DNA of 64,000 nt. Source: JABSQH01 sp039177505 (GTDB lineage: Bacteria; Actinomycetota; Acidimicrobiia; Acidimicrobiales; Ilumatobacteraceae). The notes under the pieces were generated by a model, which did no database searches, was not told the origin of the DNA, and saw nothing but the letters and a program-made list of their open reading frames with translations. Of the stretch, positions 25,579 to 33,890 are shown piece after piece. The stretch is taken from contig JBCDFR010000007.1 of NCBI GenBank assembly GCA_039177505.1, positions 1 through 64,000 of the forward strand, read 5' to 3'. The position numbers and the translations under genes were made by a program. Positions within the stretch are counted from its first letter, which is position 1; every line of letters starts with the position of its first letter.

Positions 25579-26490
25579 CTACGCGAAGTGGCTGGCGACT
25601 TCGGCGTGGAACAGGCGGTACTGGTCGAGGCGCTCGTCGAGGCCGCCACCGAAGGTGAAGTCGGGAACGATGAATTCGTCGATACCCAGCTCGGCGTACC
25701 GGCCGAGCTCCTCGACGAGTTGCGAGGCCGGGCCGACGATGGAGCGCTCGCCCATGTCGCCGTCGCGGATGTTGGCGATCAACGACTCGTCCTCGGTGAG
25801 GAACACCATTGCCTGGCATGTGCGCCTGATCGATGCCGGGTCGCGTCCGGTGTCGGCACATGCCCGCTCGAGCTTCTCGACCCCTGTGGCGACGAGGTCC
25901 GGCGCGCCCCAGGCATTCCACTCGTCAGCGAAGCGGCACACCAACCGCAGCATGCGCGGCCCTGCGCTGCCGACGAGGATCGGCAGCGGCGACTGCACCG
26001 GCTTCGGATCGCACGGCGCGTCGGTGAACTGGAAGTACTCGCCGTCGAAGGTGGTGCGCTCCTCGGTGAGCAGCGAACGGATGACTTCGATGGCCTCTGC
26101 GAACCGGTCGACCCGCGGCTTGGGCGCTGGCAGCTCGACGCCGTAGGCGCCGTGCTCGTTGATCTGCCATCCGGCGCCGAGACCGAGCACAAAACGCCCG
26201 CGTGACAGATGGTCGATGGTGGCGGCGCGGTTGGCCAGCAACGACGGGTGGTGAAACGTCGTTGGAGCGACGAGCGTTCCGAGGCGTAGCCGTTCGGTGA
26301 TCGCCGCCAGCGCGGGGATCACCGACCAACATTCGTGGACCGGCCCGAGCGGCGCCTCCGTCGAGCCCGTGTTGTTCATGTAGTGGTCGGCGTACCACAT
26401 CGCGTGCCAACCCTCGGCGTCGGCGAAGCGGGCGAGATCGAGTGTCTCGTCCATCGGATGAGCAGGATTGGTCCAGACGGAGAACTTCAC
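25579..26490 (-). CDS. LLM class F420-dependent oxidoreductase
   Basis: A 303-residue luciferase-like TIM-barrel protein. Typical segments: MKFSVWTNPAHPMDETLDLARFADAEGW, WYADHY, LGTLVAPTTFHHPSLLA, DHLSRGRFVLGLGAGW and PLPILVGSAGPRMLRLV. Proteins with this pattern in actinobacteria mostly use coenzyme F420 as hydride carrier; flavin use cannot be excluded. The start is a GTG preceded at 7 nt by TACGGT on the same strand. Substrate unknown. Confidence 0.85.
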   Translation of the reverse strand: MKFSVWTNPAHPMDETLDLARFADAEGWHAMWYADHYMNNTGSTEAPLGPVHECWSVIPALAAITERLRLGTLVAPTTFHHPSLLANRAATIDHLSRGRFVLGLGAGWQINEHGAYGVELPAPKPRVDRFAEAIEVIRSLLTEERTTFDGEYFQFTDAPCDPKPVQSPLPILVGSAGPRMLRLVCRFADEWNAWGAPDLVATGVEKLERACADTGRDPASIRRTCQAMVFLTEDESLIANIRDGDMGERSIVGPASQLVEELGRYAELGIDEFIVPDFTFGGGLDERLDQYRLFHAEVASHFA

Positions 26491-26497
26491 GACGCCG

Positions 26498-26503
26498 ACC
26501 GTA
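26498..26503 (-). promoter_or_regulatory. -10 element (TACGGT) of the LLM oxidoreductase gene
   Basis: On the minus strand TACGGT ends 7 nt before the GTG at 26490, consistent with a leaderless transcript. Confidence 0.5.
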
Positions 26504-26520
26504 CTGCGACGCCACGGGGG

Positions 26521-26540
26521 CCGCCCTCCCCGGAGGGCGG
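26521..26540. other. Perfect 8-bp hairpin in a divergent intergenic region
   Basis: CCGCCCTC (26521-26528) pairs with GAGGGCGG (26533-26540) around four bases. It lies upstream of both divergent genes rather than downstream of one, so it is not an obvious terminator. Confidence 0.45.
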
Positions 26541-26639
26541 GCGACCGGTCGGTGACCGGCTCGATCGTCCGGGTGATGCTCAGGTGTGACTTTGTTGTCC
26601 ACTCGCCCGGCGCTGTGAAAACGCCGTGACGGCAGCACC

Positions 26640-26674
26640 GGGGGGGCGAGGGGGGCGAGGGGGGGGGGCGAGGG
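26640..26674. repeat. G-tract tandem repeat (possible G-quadruplex) upstream of methyltransferase gene
   Basis: Runs of 7, 6, 10 and 3 G, each separated by CGA. The spacing of four G-runs of at least three fits an intramolecular G-quadruplex on the plus strand. It ends 8 bp before the -10 hexamer of the methyltransferase gene, so it occupies the -35 region. Confidence 0.7.
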
Positions 26675-26682
26675 TCGAGGCG

Positions 26683-26688
26683 TAACCT
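26683..26688 (+). promoter_or_regulatory. -10 element (TAACCT) of the methyltransferase gene
   Basis: TAACCT ends 7 nt before the GTG at 26696; the G-tract repeat lies immediately upstream. Confidence 0.5.
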
Positions 26689-26695
26689 TCGCGCG

Positions 26696-27448
26696 GTGAG
26701 CGACAGCGGCTGGGACGAGCACGCCGAGTGGTGGATCGAGCGATTCGCCGAGGGTGACGACCTCGACTACGCCAACCAGATCATTCCCTTGGCCGTGAGC
26801 GAACTCGCCGGCGCGTCGACGGTGGTCGACGTCGGCGCTGGCGAGGGTCAACTCGGTCGTGCACTCGCCGATGCGCACGGATGCCGGGTGATCGGCATCG
26901 ATCCGACCGAGCAACTCGTGGCCACCGCAGCGGCGCAGGGTGCGATCGGAGTGCGAGCCGAAGCGCAACGACTGCCGTTGGCCGATGCCAGCGTGGATGG
27001 CACGCTCGTCGCACTCGTGCTCGAGCACGTCGATGATCTGGATGCTGCCGTCGCCGAGATCGCTCGGGTGACGCGACCGGGTGGCCGGTTCGCGCTGTTC
27101 CTGAATCACCCGATCATCCAGACACCGGGCAGCGGGTTGATCGACGACCACACGATCGATCCACCCGAGTGGTATTGGCGCCTCGGCCCCTATCTCGTCG
27201 AGCACGCCGGCACGGAACAGGTCGAACGGGGCGTGCACCTGCGATTCGTGCACCGCCCGCTCAGCCGCTACGTCAACGAGCTCGCCGAGCACGGGTTCGT
27301 GATCGAGCGAATGGTGGAACCGTCCCCGTCGGCGGCGTTTTCTGGTCCCCACGGCGAAGCAGCTGCGTATCCGCGGTTGATGTACCTCCGGTGCCGCCGC
27401 ACGGCGGACCCACGGTCGTTCGCGCCGCGAGGCGGATCGGTAGGGTGA
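26696..27448 (+). CDS. Class I SAM-dependent methyltransferase
   Basis: A 250-residue methyltransferase. The SAM-binding motif I is VVDVGAGEGQLGRALAD near residue 45, followed by the acidic strand VIGIDPTEQL, motif post-II EAQRLPLADASVDGTLV and LEHVDDLDAAVAEIARVTRPGGRF. This is the UbiE/MenG/BioC-like small-molecule subgroup; the acceptor is unknown. It starts with GTG after a likely leaderless promoter. Its stop lies 4 bp before the rapZ GTG, so the two may be cotranscribed, although rapZ has its own -10 inside the end of this gene. Confidence 0.85.
   Translation: MSDSGWDEHAEWWIERFAEGDDLDYANQIIPLAVSELAGASTVVDVGAGEGQLGRALADAHGCRVIGIDPTEQLVATAAAQGAIGVRAEAQRLPLADASVDGTLVALVLEHVDDLDAAVAEIARVTRPGGRFALFLNHPIIQTPGSGLIDDHTIDPPEWYWRLGPYLVEHAGTEQVERGVHLRFVHRPLSRYVNELAEHGFVIERMVEPSPSAAFSGPHGEAAAYPRLMYLRCRRTADPRSFAPRGGSVG
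27441..27446 (+). promoter_or_regulatory. Possible internal -10 element (TAGGGT) of rapZ
   Basis: TAGGGT lies 6 nt before the rapZ GTG and overlaps the last codons of the methyltransferase gene. The following GAGGG could instead act as a Shine-Dalgarno sequence. Confidence 0.35.
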
Positions 27449-27452
27449 GGGC

Positions 27453-28298
27453 GTGGCCGACATCGTCCTCATCACCGGGTTGTCCGGTGCGGGACGTTCC
27501 GGCGTTGCCGACGTGTTGGAGGACCTCGGGTGGTACGTCGTCGACAATCTGCCGACGACGCTGATCGGCACCATCGTCGATTTGGCGGCGAAGCCGAACA
27601 GCGACATCGACCGGCTCGCCCTCGTCGCCGGCCGTCAGCACGACGAAGTGCTCACTCGGGTTGGTGAGCTCCGTGCGGCCGGCCACCACGTGACGGTGTT
27701 GTTTCTCGATGCGAGTGCCGCTGAGCTCGTGCGCCGCTACAACGCCACCCGTCGTCGCCATCCGCTCGCCGACGAGGCCGCGGGGCTGGTCGAGTCGATC
27801 GAGATGGAGCGGGCATCCCTCGACCCCGTGCGTGGCGCGGCCGACCTCGTCATCGATACGACTGACCTCAACGTGCACCAGTTGAAAGAGCGCGTCATCA
27901 GCGCCTTCGACGACTCGCGCAGCGCTCGGTTGCAGGTGTCGGTGGAGAGTTTCGGCTTCAAGCACGGCCTGCCGCTCGACGCCGACATCGTGATGGACGT
28001 GCGGTTTCTACCGAATCCGCACTGGGACGACGATCTGCGGCCCCTCACCGGGCACGATCCGAAGGTGCGCGATCACGTCCTCGAGACCGCAGCGGCGTCG
28101 CAGTTCGTCGAGCAACTCGACGCGCTCTTGGTATCGCTCCTGCCGCAATACGCAGCAGAAGGGCGCAGCTACTTGACGTTGGCGATCGGTTGCACCGGCG
28201 GCCGGCACCGATCGGTGGCGGTTGCTGAGGAAGTCGCCGCCCGGTTGCGTAGGAGTGGGACCGCAGTGCGGGCCACACATCGCGACGTGTCCCGGTAG
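27453..28298 (+). CDS. rapZ: RNase adapter protein RapZ / nucleotide-binding protein
   Basis: A 281-residue RapZ (YvcJ) family protein. The N-terminal P-loop is GLSGAGRSG near residue 8, with Arg in place of Lys as usual in actinobacterial members, followed by LEDLGWYVVDNLPTTLI; Walker-B-like VLFLDASAAELVRRY follows. The C-terminal domain ends with the conserved GCTGGRHRSVAVAEEVA. In E. coli RapZ directs RNase E to the GlmZ small RNA; in Gram-positives the role is less clear. The gene sits upstream of gap-pgk-tpiA as in other actinobacteria, but yvcK and whiA, which usually follow it, are missing. Confidence 0.95.
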   Translation: MADIVLITGLSGAGRSGVADVLEDLGWYVVDNLPTTLIGTIVDLAAKPNSDIDRLALVAGRQHDEVLTRVGELRAAGHHVTVLFLDASAAELVRRYNATRRRHPLADEAAGLVESIEMERASLDPVRGAADLVIDTTDLNVHQLKERVISAFDDSRSARLQVSVESFGFKHGLPLDADIVMDVRFLPNPHWDDDLRPLTGHDPKVRDHVLETAAASQFVEQLDALLVSLLPQYAAEGRSYLTLAIGCTGGRHRSVAVAEEVAARLRRSGTAVRATHRDVSR

Positions 28299-28462
28299 CA
28301 CGCGCGCTGAATCCCCCGTGTCGAGTGCTCCGTCATCGGCGAACAAGAACCGACGAAGGACCTGCACGCAACCGTCGAACTGCTGACTACAGTCGGCTCG
28401 GACCTCTCGAGGGGTCACCCATCTCCGTTTCACTCATCACCCAACGAAGGGATGCCTCCAAC

Positions 28463-29473
28463 ATGACGATCAAGGTCGGGATCAACGGCTTCGGCCGGAT
28501 CGGTCGGAACTTCTTCCGTGCCGCCCGCGCGCGCAACGCCGACATCGAGTTCGTCGCCGTCAACGACCTCGGGTCGCTCGACACGATGGCTCATCTGCTC
28601 AAGTACGACTCTGTACTCGGCACCTTGCCCGACAAGATCTCGGCAACCAAGACCGGCATCAAAGTCGGCAACGAGACCCTCCGGGTGCTCAGCGAGCGTG
28701 ACCCCGCGCAGCTCCCGTGGGGCGATCTGGGCGTCGACCTGGTGATCGAGTCGACCGGCATCTTCACGTCGCGCGACAAGGCGGCGACGCATCTCGATGC
28801 GGGCGCACCGTTGGTGATGGTGTCCGCCCCGTCTTCGGGCGCCGATGCGACGTTCGTGTACGGCGTGAACCACAAGGACTTCAAGCCGTCTCAGCACAAG
28901 GTGATCTCCAACGCCAGCTGCACGACCAACTGTTTCGTCCCGATGGTCAAGGTGCTCGACGACACCTTCGGCGTGGTCAACGGCATGATGACCACGATCC
29001 ATGCCTACACGGGCGACCAGTCGCTCGTCGACGGTCCGCACTCGGACCTGCGACGCGCCCGCGCTGCGGCGATCAACATCACGCCGACCTCGACCGGAGC
29101 GGCCCGGGCGACGTCGCTCGTGATGGAGTCGATGAAGGGCAAACTCGACGGCACCGCACTCCGGGTGCCGATCCCTACCGGTTCGCTCACCGACTTCACG
29201 GCCAATCTGCGGCGCAAGGCCAGTGTCGAGGAGATCAACGAGGCGTTCAAGGCCGCTGGCAAGAAGAGCCTGAAAGGTGTGCTGCGCTACAGCGAGGAAC
29301 CGCTGGTGTCGAGCGACATCGTCACCGACGAACACTCGTGCGTCTTCGACTCGGGACTCACGATGAGCATGGGCAAGATGGTCAAGGTCAACGGCTGGTA
29401 CGACAACGAGTGGGGCTACTCGTGTCGCCTCGTCGACATGACCTTGTACGTCGGGCCGAAGGTCAAGCGCTGA
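28463..29473 (+). CDS. gap: Glyceraldehyde-3-phosphate dehydrogenase
   Basis: A 336-residue type I GAPDH of glycolysis. Seen: NAD-binding TIKVGINGFGRIGRN, the active site SNASCTTNCFVPM with catalytic Cys, the His in MMTTIHAYTGDQ, and WYDNEWGYSCRLVDM at the C-terminus. The start is the ATG at 28463 with an AAGGGATG Shine-Dalgarno about 10 nt upstream; a longer frame from 28325 has no family match. The 164-bp gap before it contains a possible -10, TACAGT, at 28388-28393. It heads the gap-pgk-tpiA operon. Confidence 0.97.
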   Translation: MTIKVGINGFGRIGRNFFRAARARNADIEFVAVNDLGSLDTMAHLLKYDSVLGTLPDKISATKTGIKVGNETLRVLSERDPAQLPWGDLGVDLVIESTGIFTSRDKAATHLDAGAPLVMVSAPSSGADATFVYGVNHKDFKPSQHKVISNASCTTNCFVPMVKVLDDTFGVVNGMMTTIHAYTGDQSLVDGPHSDLRRARAAAINITPTSTGAARATSLVMESMKGKLDGTALRVPIPTGSLTDFTANLRRKASVEEINEAFKAAGKKSLKGVLRYSEEPLVSSDIVTDEHSCVFDSGLTMSMGKMVKVNGWYDNEWGYSCRLVDMTLYVGPKVKR

Positions 29474-29480
29474 TTTTTCG

Positions 29481-30614
29481 ATGAGCGACGCGGCGATTCC
29501 TCGATTGGAGGACCTCGAAGCCCGACTCGGCGACCTCGACGGTAAACGCGTGCTGGTACGCACCGACTTCAACGTTCCGCTCGACCAGGACTCGTCGCCG
29601 GCGGCGATCACCGACGACTTCCGCATCCGCTCGGCGTTGCCCACGATCGAGTGGTTGCTCGAGCGCGGTGCCACGGTGATTACCGGCAGCCATCTCGGCC
29701 GGCCGAAAGGTGAACCCGACCCGCGCTATTCGATCGACCCGGTACGGGCGCGGCTAGCAGAAATGGTTCCATCGGTCGAAGTGCTCGAGAACCTGCGCTT
29801 CGATCCTGGTGAGACCGGCAACGACGACGTGTTCGTCGCCCAACTCGTCGACGGCGTCGATGGGTACGTCAATGATGCGTTCGGAGCGTCGCACCGCGCC
29901 CATGCGTCGATCGTCGGACCTCCGAAGCATGTGCCGGCGGCGATGGGCCGACTGCTCGAGCGCGAGGTCGAGGTGCTCCTCGGGATGCGCGAGAAGCCGA
30001 AGCGGCCATTCGTCGCCGTGCTGGGCGGGGCCAAGATCTCCGACAAGCTCGGCGTGGTCGAGGCGCTGATGGGTGTGGTCGACGCTCTGGTGATCGGTGG
30101 AGCGATGTGTTTTACCTTCTTCGCGGCGCAGGGCAAGTCGATCGGCGACTCACTGTTCGAGCCGGACATGGTCGACACGTGCAAGCGATTATTGGAGCGA
30201 TCGGCCAGCGACGGCCCGACAATCCATCTGCCCGACGACATCACCGGGGTGGATCCGAACGGTGGATTCGCCACATTCGGCACGCAGTTGCCCGATGGAT
30301 GCAAGGGCTTCGACATCGGACCTGGCACGGCGGCCGCGTTCACCGATGTGATCATGGACGCCCGCACCGTGTTCTGGAACGGCCCGATGGGCATGTTCGA
30401 AGACGAACGGTTCGCTGCCGGCACCCGCACGATTGCCGAGGCGATGGGGGAGACCAAGGCCTTCACGGTGGTCGGCGGCGGCGACTCGGCTGCCGCTCTG
30501 TCGCAGTTCGGCTTCGACCATGACGTCGATCACGTATCGACCGGCGGCGGCGCCAGCCTGGAGCTCCTCGAACACGGCGATCTCCCCGGCCTGCAGGCGT
30601 TGCGAAGCGAATAG
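29481..30614 (+). CDS. pgk: Phosphoglycerate kinase
   Basis: A 377-residue phosphoglycerate kinase, slightly short for the family (usually 390-400). Seen: KRVLVRTDFNVPLD near residue 22, SHLGRPKGEPDPRYS, the inter-domain region FVAVLGGAKISDKLGV, and the C-terminal VVGGGDSAAALSQFG with VSTGGGASLELLEHGDLPGL. It transfers phosphate from 1,3-bisphosphoglycerate to ADP. It begins 7 bp after gap and ends 16 bp before tpiA. Confidence 0.97.
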   Translation: MSDAAIPRLEDLEARLGDLDGKRVLVRTDFNVPLDQDSSPAAITDDFRIRSALPTIEWLLERGATVITGSHLGRPKGEPDPRYSIDPVRARLAEMVPSVEVLENLRFDPGETGNDDVFVAQLVDGVDGYVNDAFGASHRAHASIVGPPKHVPAAMGRLLEREVEVLLGMREKPKRPFVAVLGGAKISDKLGVVEALMGVVDALVIGGAMCFTFFAAQGKSIGDSLFEPDMVDTCKRLLERSASDGPTIHLPDDITGVDPNGGFATFGTQLPDGCKGFDIGPGTAAAFTDVIMDARTVFWNGPMGMFEDERFAAGTRTIAEAMGETKAFTVVGGGDSAAALSQFGFDHDVDHVSTGGGASLELLEHGDLPGLQALRSE

Positions 30615-30630
30615 TGAGGACGAGCCAATC

Positions 30631-31410
30631 ATGAGCAGAACCCCATTGATCTCCGGCAACTGGAAGATGTACCTCAACCATTTCGAGGCCATCCAGACCG
30701 TGCAGAAGCTGCACTACGTGACGCCCAAGGAGGTCTACGAGAGTGTCGAGGTGAGCGTGCACCCGCCGTTCACCGATCTGCGATCGGTGCAGACGGTGAT
30801 CGAGAGCGAGGAGTTCGACTTCGCGCTCGGCGCCCAGCACTGTCACTTCGAAGATGCCGGGGCATTCACGGGGGAGGTGTCTCCGGCGTTCTTGGAGAAG
30901 CTCAACGTGCGGTATGTGATCGTCGGCCACAGCGAGCGCCGTGAGCTGTTCGGCGAAACCGACGACATGGTGCACCGCAAGGTCGGCGCAATCATGAACT
31001 ACGACATGACACCGATCGTGTGCGTCGGTGAGACCCTCGTCGAGCGCGAGAACGGCGACACGCAGGCGAAGGTCCTCGGCCAGCTCACGGCTGCGTTGAC
31101 CGACCGCACGCCCGAGCAGATCGCCAAGATCGTCATCGCCTACGAGCCGATCTGGGCGATCGGTACCGGCGTCAACGCCACGGCGGCCGATGCCCAAACT
31201 GTGTGCGCGTCGATCCGCGGTCGCGTCGCCGAACTCGCCGATGCGGACACCGCAGCGGCCCTGCGCATCCAATACGGCGGCTCGGTCAAGCCAGGCAACG
31301 CCGAGGAGCTGATGGGTCAGGCCGACGTCGACGGCGCACTCGTCGGTGGGGCGAGCCTGCACCCTGAGGACTTCGCACGCATCGTCGAACTCGCCGCTGC
31401 CGCTCGCTGA
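30631..31410 (+). CDS. tpiA: Triosephosphate isomerase
   Basis: A 259-residue TIM-barrel isomerase. Seen: the N-terminal LISGNWKMYLN with the catalytic Lys, VIVGHSERRELFGETD with the catalytic His, IAYEPIWAIGTG with the catalytic Glu, and the phosphate loops IQYGGSVKPGNA and GALVGGASLHPEDF. The ATG at 30631 is preceded by GTGAGGACGAG as a ribosome-binding site; the longer frame from 30433 overlaps pgk in another reading. Third gene of the gap-pgk-tpiA operon. Confidence 0.97.
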   Translation: MSRTPLISGNWKMYLNHFEAIQTVQKLHYVTPKEVYESVEVSVHPPFTDLRSVQTVIESEEFDFALGAQHCHFEDAGAFTGEVSPAFLEKLNVRYVIVGHSERRELFGETDDMVHRKVGAIMNYDMTPIVCVGETLVERENGDTQAKVLGQLTAALTDRTPEQIAKIVIAYEPIWAIGTGVNATAADAQTVCASIRGRVAELADADTAAALRIQYGGSVKPGNAEELMGQADVDGALVGGASLHPEDFARIVELAAAAR

Positions 31411-31640
31411 ACGAGATGCTGCTGAGGCTGGTCGACGTCCCTGGTAGCGGTGTTTTCACACAGCGGAAACAGACCGTGCCTGTTCCTGGTCATTGACGCA
31501 CTGCTAGGGTTTTCACATCCCTGATTCACCACGGGAGGGATCACGGCCGCCCCATGGTCGAACGCCGCGTTTCGGCGCGGGCGGTTCCCGCGGTGCAACC
31601 GCACTCCCGTATTAGGTATTCCATCCAGGAGGACAACTAC

Positions 31641-33758
31641 GTGAACAGCACACGACGGAGCAGCAAGCTCCTCGCGCTCGCAGCCGCGGCCGCGCTCGTT
31701 GTTGCCGCATGCGGTAGCGACGACGACGACGGCGTCGCTGGCGACGGAACAACTGCCACTAGCGAGGTCGATGGAGGTGACACGACCGGGACTACCGAGG
31801 AAGGCGAGGATACGTCGGACGACGATGGCGGTGACGACATGTCCCTCGATGCCAGCGATGTCGGCACCGTTGGCGGTAGCGCATGTGGCATCCCGCACGG
31901 CCAATACGATGAAGGCGACGCCCCGGCGGGCGAAGTACGGGTTGCGTGGAACCAAGCTTTGTACTCGTTCAACTCCGACACAAACCGAGGCAACGCAACG
32001 GCGAACGCCAACCCGCTCTACCTCATGAAGGCAGGCGGCTTCTCGTACTACGACGCGGATCTGAACCTGATCAACAACGATCAGTTCGGTACCTGCACCG
32101 TCGAGTCGCTCGATCCGCTGACGGTCACCTATGCGATCAATGAGGGTGTGACGTGGTCCGACGGCGTCCAGGTTGATGCGGCTGACCTACTCATCGCATG
32201 GGCGGCTCAGAGCGGCGTCTACAACGATGCCGACACCGTGGTGACCGACGACGGGGTGTCTGCCCAGGCTGATGAGAACGGTGAGCCCGTGATCGACGGG
32301 CCCGATGGTGAAATCACCTCGTCCGATGAAGAGACCTATGCAGCGGCATTCGACCCCGACACCGGCGAGCTGCTGGACGGTTTCACGTACGCAGAGTCCA
32401 CAGGCGTGTCGTTCGACTCGGCGAGCGAATCCCTACAGCTCATCACGCAGGTGCCGGAGATCTCCGATGACGGTCTGTCGCTGACTGCGACGTGGGACAC
32501 GTTCTACGTCGACTATCAGACCGCTGGCATCGGTGTCGGTGTCCCGGCTCACGTGGTCGGCCAGAACGCCCTCGGCATCGATGACCCGAGCGAGGCCAAG
32601 GATGCACTCATCGAGGCGCTTCAGACGGACAACGACGACGTCAAGCCGATCTCGGAGTCATGGAACCGGGACTTTGATGCAACGTCGTTGCCCGACAACT
32701 CGAGCGTGTACGCCGGTTTCGGGCCGTACAACCTGACGTCGTTCAACGACAGTGGAACGATGGTCTTCGAGGCGCGAGAGGATTACACCTGGGGCCCGCA
32801 GCCCGGTGTGGAGACGATCGTGTACTCGATCATCGGCGATCCGACCGCAGCCGTGCAGGCGATGGCCAACGAAGAGGTCGATGTCATCGAGCCCCAGGCT
32901 ACGACGGACATACTCACCCAGCTCCAAGGCATCGCCGATCGCGGCGTTGTCGTCCAGCAGAGCGACGGCGCAACGTTCGAGCACATCGACTTCGCGGTCG
33001 ACAACGGTGGTCCGTTCGACCCTGCCACGTACGGTGGCGATGAAGAAACTGCCAGGGCGGTTCGCCAGGCGTTCTTGCTCGCCGTTCCGCGACAGGAAAT
33101 CGTCGATCGGTTGATCGTTCCACTCAACGAGAACGCCGAAGTGAGGGATTCGTTCACGCAGGTGCCGGGTTCACCGCTGTACTCCGAAATGGTCGAGGGC
33201 AACGGCTCGTCGTTCTATTCAGAGGTGGATATCGACCAGGCAGAGCAGCTACTGGCGGACGCTGGCGTGGAGACGCCGATCGATGTCCGCAACCTCTTCG
33301 CAGACGACAATCCTCGTCGTGCCTCCGAGTACGAGCTGATCCGCGATTCCGTGTCCGAGGCTGGATTCAACTTGATCGACGGGCGCGATATCAACTGGGG
33401 CTCGAACCTGAGCAACACGTCGATCTATGACGTGACGTTCTTCGGTTGGCAGACGACGGCGATCGCCGTTGCCGACAGTCAGGCGAACTACGTGACCGGA
33501 GGGCTGAACAACTTCTATGGATACAGCAATCCGGCCGTCGACGAACTCTATGACGAGCTCACCGCGACCACCGACTCTGATCTTCAGAACCAGTTGCTGA
33601 TCGACATCGAGTCCGTGCTGTTCGAGGATGCGTTCGGACTGCCGCTCTTCCAGTTTCCGCAGGTGACGGCCTACAATTCCACCTTCGTCGATGGGGTGTC
33701 GTCGATTGCGATCTCGCCAACGGTGTTCTTCAACGTGTGGGATTGGACACCCGCCTGA
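31641..33758 (+). CDS. Peptide/nickel-type ABC transporter substrate-binding lipoprotein (family 5)
   Basis: A 705-residue secreted lipoprotein. The signal peptide STRRSSKLLALAAAAALVV ends in the lipobox VAAC at about residue 24. An acidic, Thr/Asp-rich linker (GDGTTATSEVDGGD) follows and then a SBP_bac_5/DppA-OppA-like fold with VTYAINEGVTWSDGVQVDAADLL, AVRQAFLLAVPRQEIVDRL and VLFEDAFGLPLFQFPQVTAYN. It probably binds oligopeptides or similar solutes outside the membrane. The GTG at 31641 is preceded by a good CCAGGAGGA ribosome-binding site; the frame open from 31554 lacks a signal peptide. The 230 bp before it hold no gene. Confidence 0.9.
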   Translation: MNSTRRSSKLLALAAAAALVVAACGSDDDDGVAGDGTTATSEVDGGDTTGTTEEGEDTSDDDGGDDMSLDASDVGTVGGSACGIPHGQYDEGDAPAGEVRVAWNQALYSFNSDTNRGNATANANPLYLMKAGGFSYYDADLNLINNDQFGTCTVESLDPLTVTYAINEGVTWSDGVQVDAADLLIAWAAQSGVYNDADTVVTDDGVSAQADENGEPVIDGPDGEITSSDEETYAAAFDPDTGELLDGFTYAESTGVSFDSASESLQLITQVPEISDDGLSLTATWDTFYVDYQTAGIGVGVPAHVVGQNALGIDDPSEAKDALIEALQTDNDDVKPISESWNRDFDATSLPDNSSVYAGFGPYNLTSFNDSGTMVFEAREDYTWGPQPGVETIVYSIIGDPTAAVQAMANEEVDVIEPQATTDILTQLQGIADRGVVVQQSDGATFEHIDFAVDNGGPFDPATYGGDEETARAVRQAFLLAVPRQEIVDRLIVPLNENAEVRDSFTQVPGSPLYSEMVEGNGSSFYSEVDIDQAEQLLADAGVETPIDVRNLFADDNPRRASEYELIRDSVSEAGFNLIDGRDINWGSNLSNTSIYDVTFFGWQTTAIAVADSQANYVTGGLNNFYGYSNPAVDELYDELTATTDSDLQNQLLIDIESVLFEDAFGLPLFQFPQVTAYNSTFVDGVSSIAISPTVFFNVWDWTPA

Positions 33759-33772
33759 TCGGTAATCCGCAT

Positions 33773-33806
33773 CGTTGGGCGCCGGGCTCCGGCTCGGCGC
33801 CCAACG
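33773..33806 (+). terminator. Strong hairpin between binding protein and permease genes
   Basis: CGTTGGGCGCCG (33773-33784) pairs perfectly with CGGCGCCCAACG (33795-33806) around a 10-base loop. In transporter operons such a hairpin after the binding-protein gene usually stabilises its mRNA and lets only part of transcription proceed into the permease genes. Confidence 0.75.
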
Positions 33807-33890
33807 GTTCTATCGGGGGCGGGGGCGCCGCTGCCGTATGGGAGCGCGTAGCGCTCTCATCGGACCACCCGGTTGAGGAGCCTTAGCCTG

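Noticed and set aside
31493..31510. TTGACG and TAGGGT as a promoter pair upstream of the binding-protein gene
   Set aside because: The hexamers are only 6 bp apart, not the 16-18 bp needed.
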